From IMG/VR virus record IMGVR_UViG_3300042868_004707, positions 51,250 through 115,249 of that record: a DNA stretch of 64,000 nt; one strand, written 5' to 3'. Numbering within the stretch: the stretch's first letter is position 1; the number at the start of each line of letters is the position of its first letter. Source of the stretch: a virus. The notes beneath the pieces were generated by a model. The model was given only the letters and a program-made list of their open reading frames with translations. It made no database searches and was not told the origin of the DNA. Shown here one piece after another: positions 27,606-35,221 of the stretch. The position numbers and the translations under genes are program-made.

Positions 27606-27737
27606 ATGAAAGAATACATAGAATCAAAGCTCATTGCCATAGAACAACAAATAGTATTAGAGAGATGTTATAACAAACTTCAGTCTCTTATTGAAGATAG
27701 ATCTGTTATTGTTTATCTCTTATCTTTTTATATATAG
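27606..27737 (+). CDS. 43-aa mini-protein, paralogue A
   Basis: MKEYIESKLIAIEQQ starts a helical protein ending SVIVYLLSFYI. It closely parallels the 43-aa protein at 28026-28157 in length, start and end, which supports both as real. The hydrophobic last 10 residues may touch a membrane. Confidence 0.55.
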   Translation: MKEYIESKLIAIEQQIVLERCYNKLQSLIEDRSVIVYLLSFYI

Positions 27738-27775
27738 AATATTAATTGGCTCTTCAACCGCAAATCCTTAATAAC

Positions 27776-27991
27776 ATGAAAATATACACAGCACATTGGA
27801 AGCATTATACAGATGATTATTATGCTCCATATAATAGAAAAATGTTCACAACACGAGAATTAGCTAATACATTTTTAGATGATATTATCAACTACGATGG
27901 TATAGAGAGATATTATATTCTTGAAGAAACTGTTCTTGAAGAATATTCTCCTATAGAATATGAATTAGAATGTCTTAGTGATATATTATAA
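27776..27991 (+). CDS. Hypothetical protein of 71 aa
   Basis: Start chosen at 27776 (MKIYTAHWKHYTDDYYAPYN) because it follows the recurring leader CCTTAATAACATG; an upstream in-frame ATG at 27746 lies before that leader. Rich in Tyr and Glu, probably soluble. Function unknown. Confidence 0.55.
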   Translation: MKIYTAHWKHYTDDYYAPYNRKMFTTRELANTFLDDIINYDGIERYYILEETVLEEYSPIEYELECLSDIL

Positions 27992-28025
27992 TGAGCTCTT
28001 TCACAGCTAATTTCAAATACACACA

Positions 28026-28157
28026 ATGAAAGAACATATAGAACAACAACTAAAGAACGTAGAAGAACAAATAATCAAAGAATCTTCTTATAATAGAATA
28101 CAATGTCTATTAGATGATAGGAATGTTATTCTCTATCTCTTATCTTTCTTTATATAA
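28026..28157 (+). CDS. 43-aa mini-protein, paralogue B
   Basis: MKEHIEQQLKNVEEQ start and NVILYLLSFFI end mirror paralogue A. The intervening 71-aa gene suggests a two-gene unit that was duplicated and then lost one member. Confidence 0.55.
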   Translation: MKEHIEQQLKNVEEQIIKESSYNRIQCLLDDRNVILYLLSFFI

Positions 28158-28217
28158 CAAATATTAAATCACTTGCTTGAAGATAAACAATGATATATTC
28201 CCAGAAACAGGATGTAG

Positions 28218-28410
28218 ATGAAACCAGCATCATATATTATAAACTGTACTAGCAGTTGTGTTTATTGTAGAGATGTTTATATCCCAATGGCACATAGTGT
28301 ATTGATGCGATGAGTTAGCTTACTTATTAGCAGATAGTATAAATATTCCACTAGAATTTGGACAAGTGATTTTTTTTATATTAACAGGCTCTTCAGCCAC
28401 AATTCCTTAA
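28218..28410 (+). pseudogene. Frameshifted small gene with radical-SAM-like Cys motif
   Basis: The first frame (28218-28313) reads MKPASYIINCTSSCVYC and stops after 31 codons. The next frame from 28309 continues with DELAYLLADSINIPLEFGQV to a stop at 28410. Together they look like one small protein broken by a one-base shift. The CxxxCxxC spacing is that of radical-SAM proteins, but the rest is too short to confirm it. Confidence 0.3.
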
Positions 28411-28415
28411 TAACA

Positions 28416-28781
28416 ATGAAACAAGAACATCCAATATTTAAAGCTATTGTAATGGTTGAAGATCAATCAGATTGTGATAGAGCTAGAGAAATATGTGAGA
28501 AATATGAACTTCCTGTGTGGAAAGATGTATCTCTTGCATTTGATTATGTAGATTATGAAGATGATCCAACATATTTACAATATCAATCAAAAGAAGATGC
28601 TACTGATGAAGATCACATTGGTTTCTTTGTAGATAATTTTAATGGGAAAGATATTGATGATTATAACATTGTCACAATGGAAGAGTTTGAAGCATTGTGT
28701 GATGATTACAATCCACAATACAAGAATATGGAAGACATACTGTCTAAAATGAAAGAATTAAATAATCTCCTTAATAGTTAA
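28416..28781 (+). CDS. Hypothetical acidic protein
   Basis: 121 aa with strong Asp/Glu bias (YVDYEDDPTYLQYQSKEDATDED). It follows the recurring leader ATTCCTTAATAACAATG. The mixed alpha/beta start (FKAIVMVEDQSDCDRAREICEKY) resembles small regulatory folds, but no family is recognised. Confidence 0.55.
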   Translation: MKQEHPIFKAIVMVEDQSDCDRAREICEKYELPVWKDVSLAFDYVDYEDDPTYLQYQSKEDATDEDHIGFFVDNFNGKDIDDYNIVTMEEFEALCDDYNPQYKNMEDILSKMKELNNLLNS

Positions 28782-28880
28782 ACAACATAGAATACACATA
28801 CAATGTTCTTTTCATTGTCTATTAAACAACAACACAACAATGTTTTTGTATGTGTATTTCTATTAAAACAATCAAACATT

Positions 28881-29087
28881 ATGAAAAAAATTGTATTTGT
28901 ACTACTAATATCAATAATATGTTATGGTATTGGATTTTATGCAGGAATATCTTTTCCTTTACAAGATGAAGAGTATCAATTTGTAGTGACAGATGATTCT
29001 GTATCAGTGACAGATTATGATAGACATGTAGGAACCATCAAACTTGATGGTGAGTTAGAAAAACTAATCAATAACGATAATAAATAA
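28881..29087 (+). CDS. Small membrane-anchored protein
   Basis: 68 aa from the Met at 28881 (MKKIVFVLLISIICYGIGFYAG), preferred over an upstream in-frame Met because it gives a clean N-terminal hydrophobic segment with Lys-Lys start. The rest is acidic and soluble, so it is likely anchored in the inner membrane or exported. Confidence 0.55.
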   Translation: MKKIVFVLLISIICYGIGFYAGISFPLQDEEYQFVVTDDSVSVTDYDRHVGTIKLDGELEKLINNDNK

Positions 29088-29091
29088 AATT

Positions 29092-29280
29092 ATGAAAAAT
29101 TTGAAATTCTATTTCTCTATTATGTTTATATTAATAGCAATGGTTTGTTCCATTAGCCTTAATATGACATATATGGAGGAACCAGCGCAAAACATGTATA
29201 AATTCATTCTTGCTGTTTCTACATTGTTGTCTACAATATTATGGATCAATTATATGATAGAAAAACATGAGCAAGTATAG
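29092..29280 (+). CDS. Small membrane protein with two predicted helices
   Basis: 62 aa. Hydrophobic stretches at about 5-22 and 36-53, with a charged C-terminus. It overlaps the next gene by 14 bases. Function unknown. Confidence 0.55.
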   Translation: MKNLKFYFSIMFILIAMVCSISLNMTYMEEPAQNMYKFILAVSTLLSTILWINYMIEKHEQV

Positions 29281-31420
29281 ATTTAAAACTGAAGAAGAGT
29301 TTAAGAGAGATGGTCTTTGGAATAAAAACAGTCCTAAGAAATGGGTGTCAGTAATGAATAAATATCTTGGACAAGATATTCCTGATAGTCTTAATAAATA
29401 TTGTGATAGACAGGAAAAATTTAGATATGACAAACGGCACATTGAACCTCATGATTATGTCTTAAAAGAAATCCAATCTGAATACACTGTAGGTAAGTGG
29501 TATGGTTGTAAAAACTGGAATTCTCCAGTTGATTTTATTAAATTAGAAAGTGTTTATGATAGCCAGGCTTATTTTACAGAATGTCTTAATTCTGGAAACT
29601 ACAAAAAAGAAGGAAAAAATTGGTGGTCATTTACAACAGCTGATCCATTATTTGAAGCTGACATGTCTATTGTTAGTCATCTTCTTCCTGATGGACATCC
29701 TGATAAAATAGTTGCTGAAGAATCTTCTTTTGTTCTTCCTTCTAAATGGTGTATTAAACTTACTGAAGAAAATGTTGTAACATTAGGTAATTGGAGAAGT
29801 TCGGGACCTTTAAAATATAAACGCTATGTAGAAGAAGGTTGGTATTTACACACACCTAAACATGGTGCTAAAGGTTATAATGAATACATGAGAGACCCAG
29901 ATTATACAGAAATTACTTTTGAACAATTCAAACAACATGTATTAAAAGAATCTCCTGTTGTAGAAACAATTGTAGAAACTCTTAATCAAGAAGAAGATTA
30001 TACAGGTAGAACTATTAAAGCTTTAGTTAAAAATCCTCAAAATACTGGTGTACAATTAGGAGAAGAAATTAAAATTCTAATTAAAGAAAATAAAGATACT
30101 TATATATTAGATATAACTGCTAGAGGTGCAAGTAATATGCGTATTAATAGACCATTAGATCTTTCTGATTGGGAATTACTTCCTGAATCTTCTAAAGAAA
30201 TAGACATGAAAGACATTCAAGAAGAAGTTAAAAAAAGATTTCCTATTGGTTGTAAGTTTATTCCTGTATATGGTGATAACACTTACACATTAATAGAAGA
30301 TGATTGCACTTATAAAATTCATGGTGAATATATTTGGGCACATGATAGTCATGGACATCTTTATGGAGATGGTAAATGGGCAACATTAGTTTCTCTTCCT
30401 GAATCTAAAGAAGAATCTATTCCAGAATATGTAGAATGTATTAAATCTACTACAAACTGTTTTACTGTTGGTAAGATTTATAATTGGCCTTATCCTATAA
30501 ATGATCAAGGAGATAGAAGAGCTATTCCTATTCAAGGAACACTTTTTAGTTTCAAACCTTCTACAAAAGAAGCTTATGATGCTCAAAAAACATCTAAGCA
30601 ATTAGCAAAGAAAGACCTTGTTAAAGGAGAGATTTATATCTATGATGGTACACAAATTTCTACTTATCCAGAAGGTCCTAGCATTAGTATTAATGAACAG
30701 CATTACATCCCTAATCCAAAATGGATGTGGTCTTTATCTATTACACATGCAACAGAAGAGCAAAAAGCTTTGTTAAGACGTGAAATAGAAAGAAATAGTA
30801 AACCTGATGTAATGTGGTCTTCTGATCCTATTGTAGAACAAAGAATAAGCACTCTTAATATGAAAAAACAAAAATTTAAAATAGGAGATAAAGTTAAAAT
30901 TATCCAAAGAAAAACTAGTAATCGTACAGGAAATTGTCCAGGTTGGGACATAGCTAATGGTAATGTTGGTGAAATTGGTGTGATAACTTATTATTCAGAA
31001 CCAGTAAGACCTTATTATGTAAGCCAAATTGGTTCAGATGGATATATAGGTTCATTTGATGAAGAGGATTTAGAACTATATCAAAAAGAAGAAACCACTT
31101 TTTATTCTAATACTGAACTTGATTTTGGAAGATTAGATCTAGAAGATTGGTTAAGAGAAACTAAAAAATTAAATCTTTCTTTAAAAAAGCTAACTTTGCA
31201 TATTGAATGTGGCAATACTTGTAATTATTCAAAAGTTTATAATAAACTTGAATGTGAAGAAGATAGTCCACATAGTAGAGCCAAGTATTTGTATGAATTA
31301 TGGAATTCAAAACTTAAAAAAGACTTTATTGAAAAAGAAGTTATAAAAGAAACATTTATAGATAATGTGCAGTCTGTAGATGTAATATTACGCACAAAAA
31401 GAAAATCAATTAAATTTTAA
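29267..31420 (+). CDS. Large multidomain protein with SH3-like segments, unknown function
   Basis: 717 aa. The first about 70 residues (KYRFKTEEEF, MNKYLGQDIPD) form a module also found at the start of the AAA+ protein at 36156. Later parts look like repeated small beta domains: YTGRTIKALVKNPQNTGVQLG near 250, CTYKIHGEYIWAHDSHGH near 350, FKIGDKVKIIQRKT near 550, the last one resembling KOW/SH3-like folds. No catalytic motif was seen. It may be a scaffold that binds proteins or nucleic acid. Confidence 0.6.
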   Translation: MSKYRFKTEEEFKRDGLWNKNSPKKWVSVMNKYLGQDIPDSLNKYCDRQEKFRYDKRHIEPHDYVLKEIQSEYTVGKWYGCKNWNSPVDFIKLESVYDSQAYFTECLNSGNYKKEGKNWWSFTTADPLFEADMSIVSHLLPDGHPDKIVAEESSFVLPSKWCIKLTEENVVTLGNWRSSGPLKYKRYVEEGWYLHTPKHGAKGYNEYMRDPDYTEITFEQFKQHVLKESPVVETIVETLNQEEDYTGRTIKALVKNPQNTGVQLGEEIKILIKENKDTYILDITARGASNMRINRPLDLSDWELLPESSKEIDMKDIQEEVKKRFPIGCKFIPVYGDNTYTLIEDDCTYKIHGEYIWAHDSHGHLYGDGKWATLVSLPESKEESIPEYVECIKSTTNCFTVGKIYNWPYPINDQGDRRAIPIQGTLFSFKPSTKEAYDAQKTSKQLAKKDLVKGEIYIYDGTQISTYPEGPSISINEQHYIPNPKWMWSLSITHATEEQKALLRREIERNSKPDVMWSSDPIVEQRISTLNMKKQKFKIGDKVKIIQRKTSNRTGNCPGWDIANGNVGEIGVITYYSEPVRPYYVSQIGSDGYIGSFDEEDLELYQKEETTFYSNTELDFGRLDLEDWLRETKKLNLSLKKLTLHIECGNTCNYSKVYNKLECEEDSPHSRAKYLYELWNSKLKKDFIEKEVIKETFIDNVQSVDVILRTKRKSIKF

Positions 31421-31431
31421 TCCTTAAAAAC

Positions 31432-31776
31432 ATGAACAAAATGAAAAGTTTCGTAAAAGAAGTAGTAGCAATCCTTTCAGGAGATGGAGCTGAAGCAACA
31501 GGTCAAAAAATCTTAAGACAAGCAGACAGTGCTTTAAAAACACAAATTGCTTCATTAAACGGAGATACAATCTCTTTAGAAGACAGAGTTGAAGATGCAC
31601 AAGAAGCATTAAGACTTGCAAGAGTGAACAATGGTAAGTTAATCACTGATAGAAATCAGTATGTTAGAAACTTACTTGATGCTAAAAATGCATTAGTTGA
31701 TGCTCAAGATGCTCTTGAAGTACATTTAGAGAAGATTGCTTTCTTACAAGAACAATATGATTCTTTAGATAAATAA
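31432..31776 (+). CDS. Coiled-coil protein
   Basis: 114 aa, almost wholly helical (SLEDRVEDAQEALRLARVNNG; LLDAKNALVDAQDALEVHLEK). It follows the leader TCCTTAAAAACATG and is closed by a strong terminator, so it is probably well expressed. Function unknown. Confidence 0.6.
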   Translation: MNKMKSFVKEVVAILSGDGAEATGQKILRQADSALKTQIASLNGDTISLEDRVEDAQEALRLARVNNGKLITDRNQYVRNLLDAKNALVDAQDALEVHLEKIAFLQEQYDSLDK

Positions 31777-31787
31777 TCAAACAAATT

Positions 31788-31863
31788 AAAAGCATGTGAT
31801 AAGAATAGATTAATATAACTAGGTTAATTAACTTATTTGGGGAAAGCGTCACATGCTTTTTTT
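31788..31863 (+). terminator. Rho-independent terminator with long loop
   Basis: AAAGCATGTGA pairs with TCACATGCTTT, 11 bp, across a loop of about 50 bases, followed by a T run. The tRNA-like element starts three bases later, so an independent promoter or processing is needed for it. Confidence 0.75.
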
Positions 31864-31865
31864 AT

Positions 31866-31968
31866 TCCAGAGTGGCGAAATTGGTAGACGCAAGAAGTAA
31901 GCAATAAATGGGTTAGTTATACCTGCGAAGCTTCAATAACTGTACAGGTTCAAGTCCTGTCTTTGGAA
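31866..31968 (+). tRNA. tRNA-Leu-like element with abnormal anticodon/variable region
   Basis: Acceptor TCCAGAG/CTTTGGA, a Leu-type D arm (GGCGAAATTGGTAGACGC) and T arm ACAGG TTCAAGT CCTGT are all present, with discriminator A. The segment between, 31891-31945, cannot be folded into a normal 5-bp, 7-base anticodon arm; it contains AGTTAT/ATAACT arms around GAAGCTTC. At 103 nt it is about 17 nt longer than usual. It may be a decayed tRNA, one with an insertion, or a tRNA-like RNA with another role. Confidence 0.55.
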
Positions 31969-31994
31969 CTAATCCTTAATAAACATTAAATAAC

Positions 31995-32384
31995 ATGAAA
32001 GAAACATTTATTAGTACAATGAAGTATGAAGATGATTTTAAAACATCTTGTAAAACTGGTTGGGGATGTGGATATGTTCACATTCCAAAAGATCATCCAA
32101 TATTGGTTGAGCTTGAAGAAGGTTGGGGAAACTATTTACAACCTAAAGATTGTCCTGAAGAGATAACATACACTCGATGGGACAAAGAGAAAGAATATCT
32201 TGTAATAGGCTTTGATACAGCTCATATTTATAACAATGATTCACATGATGAAGCATATGTTACAGAACAAGCAAATGCAATTAAAGCATTAGTTGATGCA
32301 TACACAGATGAAGATGCAGATGCTTATGCTAGAGAACAAGTACGATTAATAACAGAGAAATATTCTAAATACATATTATTTTGA
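31995..32384 (+). CDS. Hypothetical protein
   Basis: 129 aa. FKTSCKTGWGCGYVHIPKDHP and VIGFDTAHIYNNDSHDEAYV are distinctive; the second half is helical and acidic. It follows a CCTTAATAA leader. The family looks like a common phage hypothetical but no function can be given. Confidence 0.6.
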   Translation: MKETFISTMKYEDDFKTSCKTGWGCGYVHIPKDHPILVELEEGWGNYLQPKDCPEEITYTRWDKEKEYLVIGFDTAHIYNNDSHDEAYVTEQANAIKALVDAYTDEDADAYAREQVRLITEKYSKYILF

Positions 32385-32572
32385 GAACAGAAGAAATCCA
32401 ACAGAGATTACAAGATGTCAACATGGAGATACATTCATTAGACAGTCTTAAAGATGCACACGATGATGTGAACATACATATCATTGAGAAGAGAATAGAA
32501 GAGTTACAAGAAGAGAAGTTTAACCTACAACAATTATTAGATAATTGTTTTGATGAAATGATAGGATTATGA
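32381..32572 (+). CDS. Small helical protein, TTG or internal ATG start
   Basis: 63 aa if the TTG at 32381, which overlaps the previous stop, is used; 49 aa from the ATG at 32423. Coiled-coil sequence (IHIIEKRIEELQEEKFNLQQLL). The TTG overlap would give coupled translation. Function unknown. Confidence 0.5.
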   Translation: MRTEEIQQRLQDVNMEIHSLDSLKDAHDDVNIHIIEKRIEELQEEKFNLQQLLDNCFDEMIGL

Positions 32573-32892
32573 CAGCAGTAGAATTTTTAGAAGAACAAAT
32601 AGAAAAATTTCATAATTGGAAATTAAATCAAGTATTTGATGAAAATTGTTTTGATGAAATAGAATTAAATAAAGCTATTCAACAAGCCAAAGAAATGGAA
32701 AAGGAACAAAAAGGTTATAGTGAGGAAGAAGTTGAAAAACTAATTAGAATAACTTACCAAGAAACGATGAAAGCGATGGTTGATTGGTTTAAAAACAATA
32801 AAGACAAAACACCACAAGATGCTGAATCAGCAATAATTAATTATGTTTATCCAAGATTATCAAAAAAAGGTATTAAATTTAAAAACAAATAA
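32569..32892 (+). CDS. Hypothetical helical protein with recurring YSEEEV motif
   Basis: 107 aa. The segment GYSEEEVEKLIRITYQETMKAMVDWF recurs in part at the C-terminus of the endonuclease fusion at 41244. The last residues (KGIKFKNK) are basic. It overlaps the previous stop by four bases. Function unknown. Confidence 0.55.
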   Translation: MTAVEFLEEQIEKFHNWKLNQVFDENCFDEIELNKAIQQAKEMEKEQKGYSEEEVEKLIRITYQETMKAMVDWFKNNKDKTPQDAESAIINYVYPRLSKKGIKFKNK

Positions 32893-32895
32893 GTT

Positions 32896-33066
32896 ATGAA
32901 AAATTTTATGTATTTGTTAATAACATTAATATTAACAGGGTTCGGTATAGGAGTTGCCTATTTACAAGTAAATTATGGAGAAGCTTGGTTTTTAGCTTTT
33001 ATTCCTTTAATGATTATGTATTTTGCTTGGGGAATTGTAATAGCAGATGAATATTCTTCTAAATAA
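32896..33066 (+). CDS. Small membrane protein, two helices
   Basis: 56 aa. Hydrophobic stretches at about 3-22 (FMYLLITLILTGFGIGVAY) and 31-50 (AFIPLMIMYFAWGIVIA). Tight spacing to the previous stop supports it. Function unknown. Confidence 0.5.
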   Translation: MKNFMYLLITLILTGFGIGVAYLQVNYGEAWFLAFIPLMIMYFAWGIVIADEYSSK

Positions 33067-33085
33067 CAATATTTAAAAATAAGAT

Positions 33086-33424
33086 ATGAAACAAACAGCA
33101 GAAGAAACTAAACAAAAGGCAAGAGATTATGGCAATAGTTTAATCAAACAAGATAGAACTTGCACTCATAATTGTTCCGCTGTATGCGGAGAATGTCAAA
33201 TATTAGAACCTAAACCATTGCTATCAGTAGATTGGTTATTGAGGTACATTGAGGGTTTAGCTAAGAAAGGTTATAATTTTATGCCAAGTTCTAATAAGGA
33301 AATAGTTGAACATGTTAAACAAATGGAAAAAGACAATATGATTAATTTTCTAAAATCAGTTTTTCAACAAGATGGTTTTGATTATGAAAAAGCTTATAAT
33401 AATTTTTTAAAACAACAAATCTAA
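33086..33424 (+). CDS. Hypothetical protein with Cys-rich segment
   Basis: 112 aa. CTHNCSAVCGEC near 27-38 could bind metal. The C-terminus FDYEKAYNNFLKQQI resembles a fragment left after the next gene at 33757. Function unknown. Confidence 0.55.
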   Translation: MKQTAEETKQKARDYGNSLIKQDRTCTHNCSAVCGECQILEPKPLLSVDWLLRYIEGLAKKGYNFMPSSNKEIVEHVKQMEKDNMINFLKSVFQQDGFDYEKAYNNFLKQQI

Positions 33425-33428
33425 AAAA

Positions 33429-33755
33429 ATGAAAGTATTAACAGCACAATTAGTAGCATCGAATAAAAGAGAAAGAATCTCTGGTGGTGTTTACGTTGAA
33501 TTTGAAACAACTGAAAATGTGAAAAAAGATGACTACTTTAAAGTAAAAGTAGAAGGCTTTAGTTATGATTTTAAAGCAAATGGAGTAAAAGTAGAAGGGG
33601 ATAAATTGAAAGTAACAGCAAGAGAAGTTGGATATTGGGTACAAAAACTTGACAGAAAGGGCGTTGATTTGAGATTGGTTATCGGAAGCGATGTAATTAC
33701 TGTTACTGATGAATTAGAAAAGGCTAAAATATACGAAAGGTCTTGCTGGTGTTAA
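33429..33755 (+). CDS. Hypothetical beta-rich protein
   Basis: 108 aa, mostly strands (YVEFETTENVKKDDYFKVKVEG; DVITVTDELEKAK) with a CWC end. It seems to have been inserted upstream of a leftover C-terminal fragment. Function unknown. Confidence 0.5.
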   Translation: MKVLTAQLVASNKRERISGGVYVEFETTENVKKDDYFKVKVEGFSYDFKANGVKVEGDKLKVTAREVGYWVQKLDRKGVDLRLVIGSDVITVTDELEKAKIYERSCWC

Positions 33756-33756
33756 C

Positions 33757-33804
33757 AAATGTATTTATTATGAAAAAGCTTTTGAACAATTTAAAAACAA
33801 ATAA
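33757..33804 (+). pseudogene. C-terminal remnant of a small phage gene
   Basis: The frame reads IYYEKAFEQFKNK and stops. It has no start and resembles the C-termini of the proteins at 33086 (YEKAYNNFLKQQ) and 41244 (WFEKFKKK). It is probably a scar of recombination among small genes. Confidence 0.35.
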
Positions 33805-33809
33805 ATATT

Positions 33810-34025
33810 ATGAAAACAGGAAAACTAATTGACCACCTTAGTCAAGATGAAAAAGATTGGTTACAATCAAGAATTGATAACCCAGACGTTTATACAATGC
33901 CTACAATGGATGAAGTAATTAATTATTTATCAAATACAGAAGATGATGAACCATCAGAAGAAGTAATGTATGATCTTATTATCCAGTATTTAGAAGATGA
34001 AGGTTTAATGTTTGATTTTTGTTAA
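33810..34025 (+). CDS. Small acidic protein
   Basis: 71 aa, MKTGKLIDHLSQDEKDWLQS start, acidic middle (YLSNTEDDEPSEEVMYDLI). Soluble, unknown function. Confidence 0.5.
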   Translation: MKTGKLIDHLSQDEKDWLQSRIDNPDVYTMPTMDEVINYLSNTEDDEPSEEVMYDLIIQYLEDEGLMFDFC

Positions 34026-34050
34026 ACTTTAAAAAAAAAAATAAGATATA

Positions 34051-34224
34051 ATGATATTATATGTAATGATAACATACCTAGTTATGCTAGGTATGTTAAT
34101 TGAGTCTTTTAGAAAGACTCATAATGTACCAACAGAAGCTTGGATTATATGGGCATTAAGTCCAATATCATTTCCAGTGATAATTGGAATGGAAATAGCA
34201 GATAAACAACAAAAACCTAATTAA
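34051..34224 (+). CDS. Small membrane protein, two helices
   Basis: 57 aa. Hydrophobic stretches at about 2-18 and 29-47 with a basic tail (DKQQKPN). One base separates its stop from the next start. Similar layout to the protein at 32896. Confidence 0.5.
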   Translation: MILYVMITYLVMLGMLIESFRKTHNVPTEAWIIWALSPISFPVIIGMEIADKQQKPN

Positions 34225-34225
34225 C

Positions 34226-34465
34226 ATGACAGACAAAGCATTATTGGAAAAACTTGAAATGCTAGAAGAATTAGCAATCAACCAAGACAAAGCGTTAAAA
34301 ACAGCAGATCAACTTCTTAATTTGAAAACAAAATTAGTTGAGCTATGTGAAGAAGAAGTGGAAATCTACAAGAAGGAAAACAAAAGATTAAGTAGAATAT
34401 TGTTTATTTGTGGTGTTGTATTGTTTATTAATGCTGTATTTGCTTTAATACGTTTACTTTCTTAA
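34226..34465 (+). CDS. Coiled-coil protein with C-terminal membrane anchor
   Basis: 79 aa. Residues 1-55 are helical and charged (LLEKLEMLEELAINQDKALK), and the end is a hydrophobic helix (ILFICGVVLFINAVFALIRLL). This is a tail-anchored layout placing the coil in the cytoplasm. Unknown function. Confidence 0.55.
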   Translation: MTDKALLEKLEMLEELAINQDKALKTADQLLNLKTKLVELCEEEVEIYKKENKRLSRILFICGVVLFINAVFALIRLLS

Positions 34466-34469
34466 CACA

Positions 34470-34625
34470 ATGAGGCCTAGAGTGAATAAAGGTACATTAG
34501 TGTGTTCAACTAATCCTTTTAGACATATTAAATCCAGACGATTAATCGTAGAAGTCTTATACAATTTCAGAAAAGGAATTGTAAAAGAGCGTATAATAGA
34601 TGTTCGAGAAAGACTTGAACAATAA
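34470..34625 (+). CDS. Small basic protein
   Basis: 51 aa, Arg/Lys-rich (MRPRVNKGTLVC; HIKSRRLIVEVLYNFRKGIV). Possibly nucleic-acid binding by charge. Five bases after the previous stop. Confidence 0.45.
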   Translation: MRPRVNKGTLVCSTNPFRHIKSRRLIVEVLYNFRKGIVKERIIDVRERLEQ

Positions 34626-34650
34626 TTTTAATTCCTTAATAACAAACAAA

Positions 34651-35142
34651 ATGAGTGAAACAACAACAAGTATTTTTAGTTTTGACCATGGTCAAAAGAA
34701 ACTTCACAAAGCAATCGGTGTAGAAGATTCTTATTTAGATGATTTACAAGAACAAATTGGTGATGTGTTAAAAGATTATCTATTTGATGAAGATAGAAAC
34801 ATCAAAGATGATTTGTCACCAAGTGGACTAGTAGAAAAATGTCTTCATGAATTTAGTTATAACCAATTGGTTATAATGGCATCATTCTTCTTACAGAACA
34901 AGTTAGATGATTTTGCACAAAAGATGCATCAAAAACTTGAAGGAGCAGTTAAAAAGATTGCATTAGATGCAGATGATGTTCCTGAACATATTAGAGAGTT
35001 TCTTATGAATCTTGCTAAAGATGGACAAGGAGACAAAAAAGCAACTGCTGTTAGAGGTGAAGATCTTCCACAGGAGATTAAAGATTTTCTTGATGATCTT
35101 GCTCGTAAATCAGAAGATGCAGAAGATGATGATGAAGACTAA
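34651..35142 (+). CDS. Hypothetical acidic protein
   Basis: 163 aa from the Met at 34651 (MSETTTSIFSFDHGQKKLHK), chosen because the leader ATTCCTTAATAACAAACAAAATG sits right before it. It is helical, with two similar segments (DVPEHIREFLMNLAKDG and DLPQEIKDFLDDLARKS) and a C-terminus of Glu and Asp. Function unknown. Confidence 0.6.
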   Translation: MSETTTSIFSFDHGQKKLHKAIGVEDSYLDDLQEQIGDVLKDYLFDEDRNIKDDLSPSGLVEKCLHEFSYNQLVIMASFFLQNKLDDFAQKMHQKLEGAVKKIALDADDVPEHIREFLMNLAKDGQGDKKATAVRGEDLPQEIKDFLDDLARKSEDAEDDDED

Positions 35143-35188
35143 TCCAACACGTAGAAATCTATCTGGTATATACATATTTGATGAATAA
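35132..35188 (+). pseudogene. Truncated 5' copy of the gene at 35877
   Basis: Eighteen codons, MKTNPTRRNLSGIYIFDE then stop. RRNLSGIyIFD matches RRNLSGIFIFD at the start of the intact gene after the GIY-YIG endonuclease. It is the leftover front of a gene broken at the endonuclease insertion point. Confidence 0.7.
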
Positions 35189-35203
35189 TTTTTACTATCT
35201 TTA
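35178..35203 (+). promoter_or_regulatory. Possible promoter of the GIY-YIG gene
   Basis: TATCTTTA lies 18 bases before the start; a TTG is 15 bases upstream, shorter than the 19-21 seen at other sites, so this one is weaker. Confidence 0.4.
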
Positions 35204-35221
35204 CACCTAAAAGTAAAAGAT

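Noticed and set aside
32381-32422. TTG start taken as a sequencing error
   Set aside because: The TTG overlaps the previous stop as in other coupled genes and an internal ATG also exists, so no error needs to be assumed.
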